Origin: an uncultured Paracoccus sp.
GTDB taxonomy: Bacteria; Pseudomonadota; Alphaproteobacteria; Rhodobacterales; Rhodobacteraceae
NCBI GenBank assembly: GCA_934533075.1
Contig: CAKTBJ010000042.1
Coordinates: 1-20,191 of the forward strand
Reading direction: 5' to 3'
DNA: 20,191 nucleotides
The notes under the pieces were generated by a model. That model was not told the DNA's origin. It ran no database searches and worked only from the letters and a program-made list of their open reading frames with translations. Each line of letters starts with the position of its first letter. Position 1 is the first letter of the stretch. The translations under genes and the position numbers were made by a program. This document shows positions 7,497 through 15,522 of the stretch, in pieces.

Positions 7497-8114
7497 CTAT
7501 CGGTTCATCAATGCCTTGATCGCCGCGGCATGGCCGGCGGGCGCCTCCATCGCGGCGGCGCACAGGGCGCGGGCCTCGTCCAGCAGGCTGTCGGCCGGCA
7601 CGATGCGGTCCAGGAGGCCCCAGTCCAGTGCCTCCTCGGCCCCGATCCGCGCGCCGGCCATCAGGATCATCCGCGCCCGCGACGGCCCGATCAGCGCGGC
7701 AAGGCGCGGCGGGTCCGAGGGTTGCGGCAGGAAGCCCAGCTTCATCACCGGATAGAAGAACCCCGCCCGCGCCACGCCCAGGCGGATGTCGCAGGCCAGC
7801 ACCATGCCGAAGGCCCCGCCGGCCAGCGTGCCGTTCAGCGCCGCCACCGTCAGGCAGGGCATCGCCGCCATGCGCGCCGAAAGCGCCTCCCACAGCGGCG
7901 AGGTCGCCAGACCGGCGCGCGCCTCCTCCAGGTCGGCCCCGGCGGAAAACACCGGCCCCGCCCCGGTCAGGATCACCGCCGCCGCGCCCCGTGCCTCGGC
8001 CCGGTCGAGGGCGGCGATCAGCTCCTCCAGCATGGCGCCGGTCAGCGCATTGCGCTTGTCCTGACGGTCGAGCGTCAGAATCGTCAGATTTCCGTCGAAC
8101 CGTTCGCGGATCAT
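7497..8114 (-). CDS. Crotonase-fold (enoyl-CoA hydratase/isomerase family) protein lacking catalytic glutamates
   Basis: The protein has 205 residues, short for the family (about 255-260), and the missing part is mainly the C-terminal helical region. The start at 8114 is chosen because AGGGG lies 8 nt upstream; an in-frame ATG 11 codons earlier has no such site. The CoA and oxyanion-hole landmarks are present: FSAGADLEEA (56-65), NGTLAGGAFG (94-103) and ACDI (107-110). Aligned with mammalian enoyl-CoA hydratase, however, the two catalytic glutamates are replaced by Gly103 and Val123. It is therefore unlikely to be a classical hydratase and may use another residue for isomerase, hydrolase or decarboxylase chemistry. 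It stands alone between convergent mutL and a divergent secreted-protein gene. Confidence 0.85.
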   Translation of the reverse strand: MIRERFDGNLTILTLDRQDKRNALTGAMLEELIAALDRAEARGAAAVILTGAGPVFSAGADLEEARAGLATSPLWEALSARMAAMPCLTVAALNGTLAGGAFGMVLACDIRLGVARAGFFYPVMKLGFLPQPSDPPRLAALIGPSRARMILMAGARIGAEEALDWGLLDRIVPADSLLDEARALCAAAMEAPAGHAAAIKALMNR

Positions 8115-8221
8115 TGCGTTAACCCCTGTCTGCTTTGGCCGTAGCATGGCGGCCGGAACCGGCGTATAGACGTAAAGCCCTTGCCTGCGACACCCATTTC
8201 ACCGCTGTGGAAAGTATGGAC
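8115..8221. promoter_or_regulatory. Divergent intergenic region (crotonase / DUF2125 protein)
   Basis: The start-to-start interval of two divergent genes must hold promoters for both. I see no convincing -35/-10 pair. It contains a GTTAAC hexamer at 8118-8123, rare in this DNA, and a GCCGG-AA-CCGGC dyad at 8152-8163. GGAAAG at 8209-8214 is the ribosome site for the rightward gene. Confidence 0.4.
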
Positions 8222-9751
8222 ATGATACTGCGACTGACAAGCTCGACCCTCGCCATGATGGTGGCGACAGCCCCGGCCGCCTTTGCCCTGAATGCCGATG
8301 ACGTTTGGTCAACCTGGGAAACCTATCTCAGCGACAGCGGCTATACGGTCGCGATCGGCAGCCGCGAGGGCGGCGGCGATGCGCTGACGCTGAAGGACAT
8401 CGTGCTGACGGTCGCCGACGAGGCGGCGGGCACCACCACCACGATCACCGTGCCCACCGTCAGGATGAGCCAGACCGGCGGCGCCGACGTGCGCACCGAA
8501 ATTCCCGACTTGGCCAGCTTTGCCTTTACCGGCAAGACCTTCGCCGATGGCGAAATGGTGGACATGGCCTTCGAGGGCACCATCGACGCCAGCAGCCTGG
8601 AGACCATCACCCGCGAGGAGGACGGCCGGCAGGTGGACCAGACCAAAGGCCCGGAGACCGTGATCGCGCTGACCCGGTTCAACGTGGGCGGCGAGGGGCC
8701 GGAGGGCACGCCCTTCACCATGACCCTGCGCGACCTGGACAGCACCGCCACCTATCTGGGCGGGCTGAACGTCCTGACGGAAAGCCGCATCGGCGGCATG
8801 ACCGGCAGCCTGGACATGGACGACCCCGAGAGCGACGCCACCATCAAGGGCCAGTTCGAGGTGGGCGCGGCGGAAGTCTCCTCCGAGGCGAGCTTCCCCG
8901 AGGGCCATGACGGCAGCACCGCCACCGCGCTGGCCGAGGCGCTGCGCGCCGGCGCCGCGCTGACCGGCACCGGCAGCGTCGCCTCCTTCAGCTTCGACCT
9001 GGACGTGACTTCGCCGACCGAGGGCGACACCAGCCTGTCGATGCAATCGGGCACCGGCACCTTCGATTTCGGGCTGGCCGATGGCCGGCTGAACTATCAG
9101 GCCGATGTCAGCGAGGTGAATTACGGCCTCGAAGGCGGCAGCATCCCGTTCCCGGTGCAGGTGGCGCTGAACGCGGTCAGCTTCGACATCCAGTTCCCGC
9201 TGCTGGGTTCGGACGACCCGCAGCCCTTCAAGCTGGCCTATTCGCTGGGCGACCTGACCCTGAACGATGCGATCTGGGGCATGATCGACCAGAACGGCGC
9301 GCTGCCGCACGACCCGGCGAATCTGGACCTCGACGTGACGGGCGAGATTCTGGTGCGCCAGGACCTGCTGACCCTGGCCGAACAGGCCGGCGAGGACGAT
9401 ATGGGCATGGCCATGACCGAAAGCCCGATCAACCCGGTTTCCTTCACGCTGAACCAGCTTGCGCTGTCGGCGGTGGGCGCCAGCGCCTCGGCCCAGGGCG
9501 CGCTGAGCTTCCCCGACCCCGAGAATGTCGAGGTCGCGGTCGGCACCCTGAACGCCGAGTTCAAGGGCGTCAACGGGTTGCTGGGCAAGCTGGTCGATGC
9601 CGGTTTCGTCAGCAACGACGACGTGCAGGGCATGCGCATGATGCTGATGATGTTCGCCAAGCCGGTGGATGGGCAGGACGACACCCTGCAAACCCAGCTG
9701 GAGATGAAGGAGGACGGCAGCATCTTCGCCAACGGGATGCAGCTGAAGTAA
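8222..9751 (+). CDS. Secreted DUF2125-type protein of unknown function
   Basis: The protein has 509 residues. A signal peptide is clear (about 1-22, hydrophobic, ending in AFA before LNADD), so it is exported. The mature part is acidic and rich in Thr, Ser, Gly and Asp, with alternating hydrophobic patterns that suggest a largely beta-sheet protein. The opening DVWSTWETYL followed by GYTV and a LTLKDIVL strand resembles the DUF2125 family known in Rhodobacterales; this is recognition by eye. No catalytic motif is visible. The ATG at 8222 is preferred over ATG 8216 because GGAAAG ends 7 nt before it but only 1 nt before the other. A strong terminator follows, so it is probably a single-gene unit. 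Confidence 0.68.
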   Translation: MILRLTSSTLAMMVATAPAAFALNADDVWSTWETYLSDSGYTVAIGSREGGGDALTLKDIVLTVADEAAGTTTTITVPTVRMSQTGGADVRTEIPDLASFAFTGKTFADGEMVDMAFEGTIDASSLETITREEDGRQVDQTKGPETVIALTRFNVGGEGPEGTPFTMTLRDLDSTATYLGGLNVLTESRIGGMTGSLDMDDPESDATIKGQFEVGAAEVSSEASFPEGHDGSTATALAEALRAGAALTGTGSVASFSFDLDVTSPTEGDTSLSMQSGTGTFDFGLADGRLNYQADVSEVNYGLEGGSIPFPVQVALNAVSFDIQFPLLGSDDPQPFKLAYSLGDLTLNDAIWGMIDQNGALPHDPANLDLDVTGEILVRQDLLTLAEQAGEDDMGMAMTESPINPVSFTLNQLALSAVGASASAQGALSFPDPENVEVAVGTLNAEFKGVNGLLGKLVDAGFVSNDDVQGMRMMLMMFAKPVDGQDDTLQTQLEMKEDGSIFANGMQLK

Positions 9752-9776
9752 GGCCGGCCGTCGCAGGCTGATCCTG

Positions 9777-9811
9777 GCGGGTCGGGGCACCGCGCCCCGG
9801 CCCGCTTTTCC
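9777..9811 (+). terminator. Rho-independent terminator after the DUF2125 gene
   Basis: A 12-bp GC-rich stem (9777-9788 with 9794-9805, one G-U wobble) encloses a 5-nt loop and is followed by TTTTCC. It lies 26 nt after the stop codon and before the next gene, a textbook intrinsic terminator. Confidence 0.85.
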
Positions 9812-9878
9812 GTTCCCGCCCTTGCAAACCGGCCTGGCAGCCGGCATTGCGGGGGGCGACAGCGACGAAGGCCCCGCC

Positions 9879-11261
9879 ATGACCGACACCGCCCCCCGCC
9901 CCGACGAGAGCATCGACCTGACCGCGCTGGCGCGGCTGGCGCAGGATCTGGTGGAGGCGGGGCTGGCCGCCGGCGCCGGAGAGGCCGACGCCATCGCCAC
10001 GCGCGGCGATGCGGTCTCGGTCACCATCCGCGACGGCGCGCTGGAGGCCGCCGAGCGGGCCGATGCCATCGAGATCGGGCTGCGGGTTCTGGTCGGCGGG
10101 CGGCAGGCCATCGTCTCGGCCGCCGATGCCCGCCCCGCCACCCTGGCCGAGATGGCCGAGCGCGCGGTGGCGATGGCCCGCGAGGCGCCGGTGGACGACA
10201 TGCTGGGGCTGGCCGATCCCGGCCAGCTGGCCAGCGACCGCGACATGGCCCGGCTGGAGACCACCGATCCCGCGCCCGGTCCCGCCCCCCTGGCGCTGGA
10301 GGAGCGCGCGCTGGCAGCCGAGGCCGCCGCCCGCACAGCAAAGGGCATCAGGCAGGTCGAGGCGGCTTCGGCCAGCTTTTCGCGCTCGGGGCTGTGGCTT
10401 TGCGCCTCGAACGGGTTCTCGGGCGGGTACGGGCACAGCCTGCACGGGCTTTCGGTGGTGGCGATCACCGGCGAGGGCACCGGGATGGAACGCGACTGGG
10501 CCGCCGAATCGCGGATTTTCCTGTCCGACATGCCGACGCCGAGGGAAATCGGCACGCTGGCGGCGGAACGCACCCTCGCCCGCGCCGGCGCCCGCCGCCC
10601 GCCCACCGGCGCCGTGCCGGTGCTGTTCGACGAGCGGATCAGCGCCTCGCTGATCGGGCATGTGCTGTCGGCGATCAACGGCCGCGCCATCGTGCGCGGC
10701 GCAAGCTGGCTGCGCGACGCGATGGACCAGCCGATCCTGCCCGAGGCCATGACCCTGACCGAATTGCCGCATCGGGCACGCTATCCCGGCTCGCGCCTGT
10801 TCGATGCCGAGGGGCTGCCGACGCGCGAGCGCGCGCTGATCCGCGACGGCGTGCTGACCGGCTGGCTGCTGGATCTGGCCTCGGCGCGCAAGCTGGGGCT
10901 GGCGCCGACCGGCAACGCCATGCGCGGCGCCGGCGGGCCGGTCTCGCCCACCGTGTCGAACGCGGTGCTGACGCCGGGCACGGCCTCGCGCGCGGACCTG
11001 ATCGCGCAGATGGGGCGCGGGCTGGTGGTGACCGGCTTCCTCGGCGCCTCGATCAACGCCACCACCGGGGATTATTCGCGCGGCGTCTCCGGCTTCTGGG
11101 TCGAGGGCGGGCGGATCGCCTACCCGGTCAACGAATGCACCATCGCCGGCAATCTGCGCGAGTTCCTGCCGCGCATGATCGCCGCCAATGACGCGCGGCC
11201 GTTCCGCAGCGTCTCGGTCCCCAGCCTGCTGGTCGAGGGGCTGACCGTGGCGGGGGCGTGA
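9879..11261 (+). CDS. pmbA: TldD/PmbA family protein (PmbA/TldE)
   Basis: The protein has 460 residues, close to the usual 450. In E. coli TldE/PmbA pairs with TldD, a metalloprotease that matures microcin B17 and degrades unstructured peptides. The C-terminal signature is clear: GASINATTGDYSRGVSGFWVE-type sequence from about 389, followed by IAYPVNE and TIAGN. No HExxxH is present, which fits the PmbA/TldE (non-metal-binding) side rather than TldD; no tldD lies in the window. GAAGG is 8 nt before the ATG. Its TGA overlaps the ATG of the next gene by one base, so the two are translationally coupled. Its cellular substrate in this organism is unknown. Confidence 0.92.
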   Translation: MTDTAPRPDESIDLTALARLAQDLVEAGLAAGAGEADAIATRGDAVSVTIRDGALEAAERADAIEIGLRVLVGGRQAIVSAADARPATLAEMAERAVAMAREAPVDDMLGLADPGQLASDRDMARLETTDPAPGPAPLALEERALAAEAAARTAKGIRQVEAASASFSRSGLWLCASNGFSGGYGHSLHGLSVVAITGEGTGMERDWAAESRIFLSDMPTPREIGTLAAERTLARAGARRPPTGAVPVLFDERISASLIGHVLSAINGRAIVRGASWLRDAMDQPILPEAMTLTELPHRARYPGSRLFDAEGLPTRERALIRDGVLTGWLLDLASARKLGLAPTGNAMRGAGGPVSPTVSNAVLTPGTASRADLIAQMGRGLVVTGFLGASINATTGDYSRGVSGFWVEGGRIAYPVNECTIAGNLREFLPRMIAANDARPFRSVSVPSLLVEGLTVAGA

Positions 11262-12052
11262 TGGCCGCGACAGCCGCCGACGACCTCACGCTGCTGGTCG
11301 AGGCCGCCGGGGAGGCCGGCCGCATCGCCCGCCATTACTGGCGGCGCCAGCCGAAGGTCTGGGACAAGGGCGACAACCTGGGTCCGGTCAGCGAGGCCGA
11401 CCTGGCGGTCAACGACGCCTTGGCAAGCGCGCTGCTGGGCGCGCGGCCCGGCTATGGCTGGCTGTCCGAGGAGACGCCCGACGACCCGGCGGCGCGGCGG
11501 GCGGCGACGCGCAGCTTCATCCTTGACCCCATCGACGGCACCCGCGCCTTCATCGAGGGGCAGGAAGGGTTTTCCCATGCCATCGCCGTGGTCGAGGACG
11601 GGCAGCCCATCGCCGCCGTGGTGCATCTGCCGGTTCTGGGCCTGACCTACAGCGCCACCGCCGACGGCGCCGCGCTGCTGAACGGCGAGCCGATCGCCGC
11701 CACCCGGCATCCCCTGCCCGGCGCGCGGGTGCTGGCCAACAAGGCGGCGATGAATGCCGCCCTGTGGCGCGGCGGCGTGGTGCCGGATTTCAGGCGCGAG
11801 TTCCGGCCCTCGCTGGCCTGGCGGCTGTGCCTTGCGGCGCAGGGGCGGTTCGACGGGGCGCTGTCGCTGCGCCCGACCTGGGAATGGGACGTGGCCGCCG
11901 CCAGCCTGATCGCCGCGCGGGCCGGGGCGGCGGTGTCGGACCGGCACGGGGCCATGATGCGCTTCAACAACCCGCATCCGCAGGTGGACGGGCTGATCGT
12001 CGCCGGCCAGCCCCTGCACGAGGCGCTGCTGGCGGCGCTGGCGCCGGCCTAA
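11261..12052 (+). CDS. Inositol-monophosphatase superfamily phosphatase (CysQ / 3'(2'),5'-bisphosphate nucleotidase-like)
   Basis: This 263-residue enzyme is a Mg-dependent, lithium-sensitive-type phosphatase. The superfamily motifs are complete: SEADLAVN (44-51), LSEE with E70/E71, DPIDGT (89-94) with metal ligands D89 and D92, and WEWDVAAA (207-214) with D210. The DPIDGTRAFI stretch followed by a phenylalanine-rich GQEGFS segment leans towards CysQ (removal of the 3' phosphate from PAP produced in sulfate assimilation) over SuhB, but inositol or other sugar phosphates cannot be excluded. ATG 11261 overlaps the pmbA stop (TGATG). Its end overlaps the end of the convergent pqiC gene by 4 nt. 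Confidence 0.88.
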   Translation: MAATAADDLTLLVEAAGEAGRIARHYWRRQPKVWDKGDNLGPVSEADLAVNDALASALLGARPGYGWLSEETPDDPAARRAATRSFILDPIDGTRAFIEGQEGFSHAIAVVEDGQPIAAVVHLPVLGLTYSATADGAALLNGEPIAATRHPLPGARVLANKAAMNAALWRGGVVPDFRREFRPSLAWRLCLAAQGRFDGALSLRPTWEWDVAAASLIAARAGAAVSDRHGAMMRFNNPHPQVDGLIVAGQPLHEALLAALAPA

Positions 12053-12687
12053 AGCCCTTCCAGCGGCGGCAGGCTGAACGGGTCGATCACCGGCGGCGCC
12101 ACCGGGGCGGAGGTGGCGACCGAAGTTCCCGGCCCGCCAAGCGCCGCGATCTGGCGTGCCAACTGGCCAAGGGCCGCGGCCTGCGCCTGCGCGATGGCGC
12201 CCGGTCCCTCGCCGGCCAGCGGCACGCGGATGTCGAAGCTGCGGGCCAGATTGCTGCCCGAAAGCCGCTCGTCCGACAGGAAATAGCGCCCGGACAGCCG
12301 ATATACCCCGTCCGAGCCGGCCAGCGCGCGCTCGACCCGCACATCCAGCCGGTGCCGGGCCGGCTCGGCCAGCGGCCACGGCTCGGCGATTACCGTGGCG
12401 CCCGACAGGTCGGAGATCGCCCGCGCCAGCGTCAGCGTCACGCCGCGCTTGGGGTCGTCGGCCCAAAGCTGGCGCGAGCCGGCACGCACCGCCCCGTCCG
12501 GCGTCTGCCAGGCGATTTCGCCCGCCGCCGCATATTCCGGCAGCGACACCTCCAGCAGTTCCGCCGTGCCGATCCGGTTCGGCAGCTCGCGCCCCACCGG
12601 CGGCGCCTCGATCAGATAGCGCCCGGTTTTCATGGGGTTGGAGCAAGCGGCCAGCACGACCAGCAGCGCGAGGGACAGGGTTCGCAT
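12049..12687 (-). CDS. pqiC: PqiC-like ABC-type transport auxiliary lipoprotein
   Basis: The 212-residue product has a lipoprotein signal peptide with lipobox LAAC and modified Cys15; Ser16 at +2 favours outer-membrane sorting. After it comes the family's opening YLIEAPP (around 22-28), NRIGTAELLEVSLPEYA with its IAWQT segment, then a long amphipathic region. This fits the PqiC/YmbA auxiliary component family, which in E. coli forms an outer-membrane ring docking the PqiB needle. The start at 12687 is favoured by an AGAGG site 8 nt upstream over an in-frame ATG nine codons earlier that would spoil the signal peptide. It is last in the pqi operon, 28 nt after pqiB. Confidence 0.82.
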   Translation of the reverse strand: MRTLSLALLVVLAACSNPMKTGRYLIEAPPVGRELPNRIGTAELLEVSLPEYAAAGEIAWQTPDGAVRAGSRQLWADDPKRGVTLTLARAISDLSGATVIAEPWPLAEPARHRLDVRVERALAGSDGVYRLSGRYFLSDERLSGSNLARSFDIRVPLAGEGPGAIAQAQAAALGQLARQIAALGGPGTSVATSAPVAPPVIDPFSLPPLEGL

Positions 12688-12715
12688 CGGGGCACCTCTG
12701 ACTAACGGGACCATC

Positions 12716-14839
12716 TCAGCGCCCCAGGATGAAGGCGCGGGGGTTGCGCTCGATCAGGCGGGCCAGCGAGCCGAAGCTGGCGGAGGCGCGGCGCATCTCG
12801 CGCATCAAGGCCAGCATCTCGGTGTTGAAGGCCGAGCGGTCGCCATAGGCCGCGACCACGGTTTCGGCCCGCGCGATCAGGGCGCGGGCGCGGCCGGTCA
12901 GGTCGGGCAACCCGCGCATGGCCTCGCCGGCACTGTCCGCCGCCGCCCGCGCCGAATCCAGCATGGCATTGAGGTTGCCGACCGCGCCCCCCTCGCGCAG
13001 CTCCGCCAGCAGCGCCGAGGCCGCCTTCAGCGTATCCGACAGGTTCTTCGGCAATTCGGCGGCGTCCTCGGTGCCCAGCATGGCGCGCAAATCCTCGACA
13101 AGGCCGGTCGCGCGCTCGGCCAGCGCCTGCACGGACTGGCCGAGGCCCTCGTAATCCACCTTCTGCATGTCGATCACGGTCTCGTCGATGCGGTCCACCG
13201 TGGCCTCGATCTGCTCGACCATGTCGGGGATCTCGTCGGCGGCGAGGCGCACGGAATCCATCGCCTCGGCGGTGGCGTCGAAGGCCGTGACCACGCGCGC
13301 GGCGGCGTCCTGCGCGCGCAGGTCGGCGGCGATGGCGCCGATCTCGGCGGCGGTGGCGTCGATCTGGTCCAGCGTGGCGCGGACCGAGGCCGGGACGGCG
13401 CGGGTATCCTCGGCCGTGGCGATGGCGGTGATCGCGTTCATCATGTCCTGCGCGGCCTTCAGCGTCTCGTCCAGCGGCAGGCTGCCGATGCGGGTCAGGA
13501 AGCCCTGCGCGGTGCCGGCGATGTCCTGCACGTCGCTGTCCGTGGCGGGCAGGATCGGATGCGGCGCGCCGGCACGATCCAGCACGGCCGGCGGCGCGTC
13601 GGGCATCTCGACCAGTTGCACCATCACCGACAGGCCCAGGAAACCGCCCGAGGCCGCCCGCGCCCGCAGCCCCGCCTGCACGCGCGCGGCCAGCCAGTCC
13701 AGCGCCGCCGCCTCGTCGGCGGGCAGGCCCAGGCGCGAGGGCGACAGCGCCAGCGTCACCGCCTGCATGGCCTTGCCGGCATCCGGCCCGGCCTGCGGCA
13801 CCGTCACCGCTAGGTCGCTGACCCGGCCCACGCCGATGCCGCCGAACTGCACCTCGGCCCCCTGCGCCAGTCCGCGCAGGTCGCCCGGCAGCAGGATGGT
13901 CACGCGGACCTGCCCGGCCTCGTCATCGGCCGGCGTGCCCGCCTCGGCCGACCTGCGGTCGGGATAGAGGCGGAACACATGCCCCGGCGCCACCTCGGTC
14001 CCGCCCGAGGCGAAGGTGGCGAACTCGGCCCCGCCCTGCAACAGCGTGGCCACCGAGTTCACATCGACCGCCAGCCCCTGCGTGCCCAGCGAGACCGAGA
14101 AACCCGAAACGTCCCAGAAGCTGGTCGCGGTGGTCAGGCGGGCGTCGTAGGGGGCCTCGATGAACACGTCGACCAGCACCGATTCGTCGTCGGGCGACAG
14201 GCGCAGATTCTCCATCCGGCCCACGTCGAGGCCCCGAAACAGCACCGGCGCCCCCTCGCTGAGACCGCCGGCATCCGGGGCCGACAGCACGATCCAGGTG
14301 CCCCGGTCGCGGCTGCGGATCAGCGGCGGCCGGTCCAGGCCGCGAAACAGCTCCGGGCGCGGGCCTTCGGTCGAGGCCGTCCAGCCGCCTTCGATGAAGG
14401 TGCCGGTCAGCACCGTATCCAGCCGCGAGATGCCGGAGGTCGTCACCTGCGGCCGCACCACCCAGAAGGTGGCGTCGGCGCCGATATAGGGGGCGATGGC
14501 GGGGTCCACGCGGATGTCCACCACCACCCGGTCGAGGTCGTCGGTGAAGCGCACGGTCTCGACCTTGCCCACCGTCACCTCGCGGAATTTCAGCGTGGTT
14601 TCGCCCGGCGTGATGCCGGTGGCATCGGCAAAGCTGACCGCGATCACCGGCCCGCGCGAGGCCAGCGCGTGCCAGGCCAGCCCGGCGGTGACCAGCAGCG
14701 CCAGGATCGGCACCAGCCAGATCAGCGACACCCGCCCCGCACGGCGGCGGGACCGGGCGACCGGCTCGGCCGGACGCAGGCCGGCGGCGGCGGGGCTGCC
14801 GGCCTCGTCGTCGCGGCGCGGCGGGGGGATGTCGGTCAT
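12716..14839 (-). CDS. pqiB: PqiB-like MCE-domain lipid-transport protein with extended helical tail
   Basis: The 707-residue protein has a proline-rich cytoplasmic leader (1-36), one membrane segment (about 37-60) and three MCE domains at roughly 64-157, 180-273 and 308-412. Each has the MCE start pattern of a strand, a Gly-Leu/Ile loop and a FRG/KFRE-VxVGxV turn. From about 435 to the end is an Ala-rich helical, coiled-coil-like region of some 270 residues. In E. coli PqiB (about 546 residues) hexameric MCE rings and a C-terminal needle form a tunnel for lipids across the periplasm. The tail here is about twice that length. AGGA lies 8 nt before the ATG, and ATGA links it to the upstream PqiA-like gene. 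Confidence 0.93.
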   Translation of the reverse strand: MTDIPPPRRDDEAGSPAAAGLRPAEPVARSRRRAGRVSLIWLVPILALLVTAGLAWHALASRGPVIAVSFADATGITPGETTLKFREVTVGKVETVRFTDDLDRVVVDIRVDPAIAPYIGADATFWVVRPQVTTSGISRLDTVLTGTFIEGGWTASTEGPRPELFRGLDRPPLIRSRDRGTWIVLSAPDAGGLSEGAPVLFRGLDVGRMENLRLSPDDESVLVDVFIEAPYDARLTTATSFWDVSGFSVSLGTQGLAVDVNSVATLLQGGAEFATFASGGTEVAPGHVFRLYPDRRSAEAGTPADDEAGQVRVTILLPGDLRGLAQGAEVQFGGIGVGRVSDLAVTVPQAGPDAGKAMQAVTLALSPSRLGLPADEAAALDWLAARVQAGLRARAASGGFLGLSVMVQLVEMPDAPPAVLDRAGAPHPILPATDSDVQDIAGTAQGFLTRIGSLPLDETLKAAQDMMNAITAIATAEDTRAVPASVRATLDQIDATAAEIGAIAADLRAQDAAARVVTAFDATAEAMDSVRLAADEIPDMVEQIEATVDRIDETVIDMQKVDYEGLGQSVQALAERATGLVEDLRAMLGTEDAAELPKNLSDTLKAASALLAELREGGAVGNLNAMLDSARAAADSAGEAMRGLPDLTGRARALIARAETVVAAYGDRSAFNTEMLALMREMRRASASFGSLARLIERNPRAFILGR

Positions 14840-15522
14840 GCGTCGGTCCTGTCCTGTTTCTCGCGCAGGGGCAGGCTACGCCAGATCAATCGCGGGTCGA
14901 AGCTTTGCGCGGAAAGCATGGTGAAGGCAACCGACAGGGCGAAGCACACCGCCGCCGGGCCGGGCCGGATCGAGGCGATCAGCCCGAGTTGCACCAGCGC
15001 CGACAGGATCGCGACCACGAACACGTCGATCATCGACCAGCGACCGATGAACTCGACGATTTCATAGGCGATCAGGCGGCGGCGCGCGCCGGTCACGGTG
15101 GCGCGGCGGCCGGCGACGGTGGCCAGCCAGCCGATGATGACGAATTTCGTCAGCGGCACCACGACCGAGGCCACGAAGACGATCGCCGCCACCCCGTAAT
15201 TGCCGTATCGCGCCAGCTCGACCACGCCGCGCAGGATGGTGGCCTCGCTGCTGCCCTGAAGGCCCATGAAGGTGCGCGTGGACAGCATCGGCAGCAGGTT
15301 GGCGGGGATATAGGCGATGATCCCGGCCGCCATCCAGGCCCAGACGGCTTGCAGCCCCCTGCGGTCGGGCGGGGCAAGGCGGCTGCCGCAGCGGGTGCAG
15401 CGGGCCTGCCCCTCGGGCCAGACCCGGCCGCAGCGGCGGCAGCCGACCAGCCCGGCGCGATGCGCGGTCGGCACCGGCGCATCGTCGCGCGCGGCCAGCG
15501 GCGACAGGCTGGGCCGCCTCAT
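14836..15522 (-). CDS. pqiA: PqiA-like integral membrane protein (second half-size copy)
   Basis: The 228-residue product begins with a cytoplasmic zinc-ribbon-like module, C28-RR-C31 and C42-TR-C45, followed by four likely membrane segments (near 56-75, 103-127, 155-178 and 184-208). The YIPANLLPML segment after the first helix is characteristic of the PqiA family. E. coli PqiA (about 417 residues) contains two such units in one chain; here each unit is a separate gene. It presumably joins the other copy as the inner-membrane partner of PqiB. The start overlaps the stop of the upstream copy (ATGA), and AAGGG lies 9 nt upstream. Its own stop overlaps the pqiB start. Confidence 0.9.
   Translation of the reverse strand: MRRPSLSPLAARDDAPVPTAHRAGLVGCRRCGRVWPEGQARCTRCGSRLAPPDRRGLQAVWAWMAAGIIAYIPANLLPMLSTRTFMGLQGSSEATILRGVVELARYGNYGVAAIVFVASVVVPLTKFVIIGWLATVAGRRATVTGARRRLIAYEIVEFIGRWSMIDVFVVAILSALVQLGLIASIRPGPAAVCFALSVAFTMLSAQSFDPRLIWRSLPLREKQDRTDA

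Noticed and set aside
8309..10750. Minus-strand open frame of 813 codons opposite the DUF2125 and pmbA genes
   Set aside because: Long antisense frames are normal in DNA with very high third-position GC. The translation is a mixture of Arg/Ala/Gly with no recognisable domain, and it crosses a strong plus-strand terminator and two well-supported plus-strand genes.
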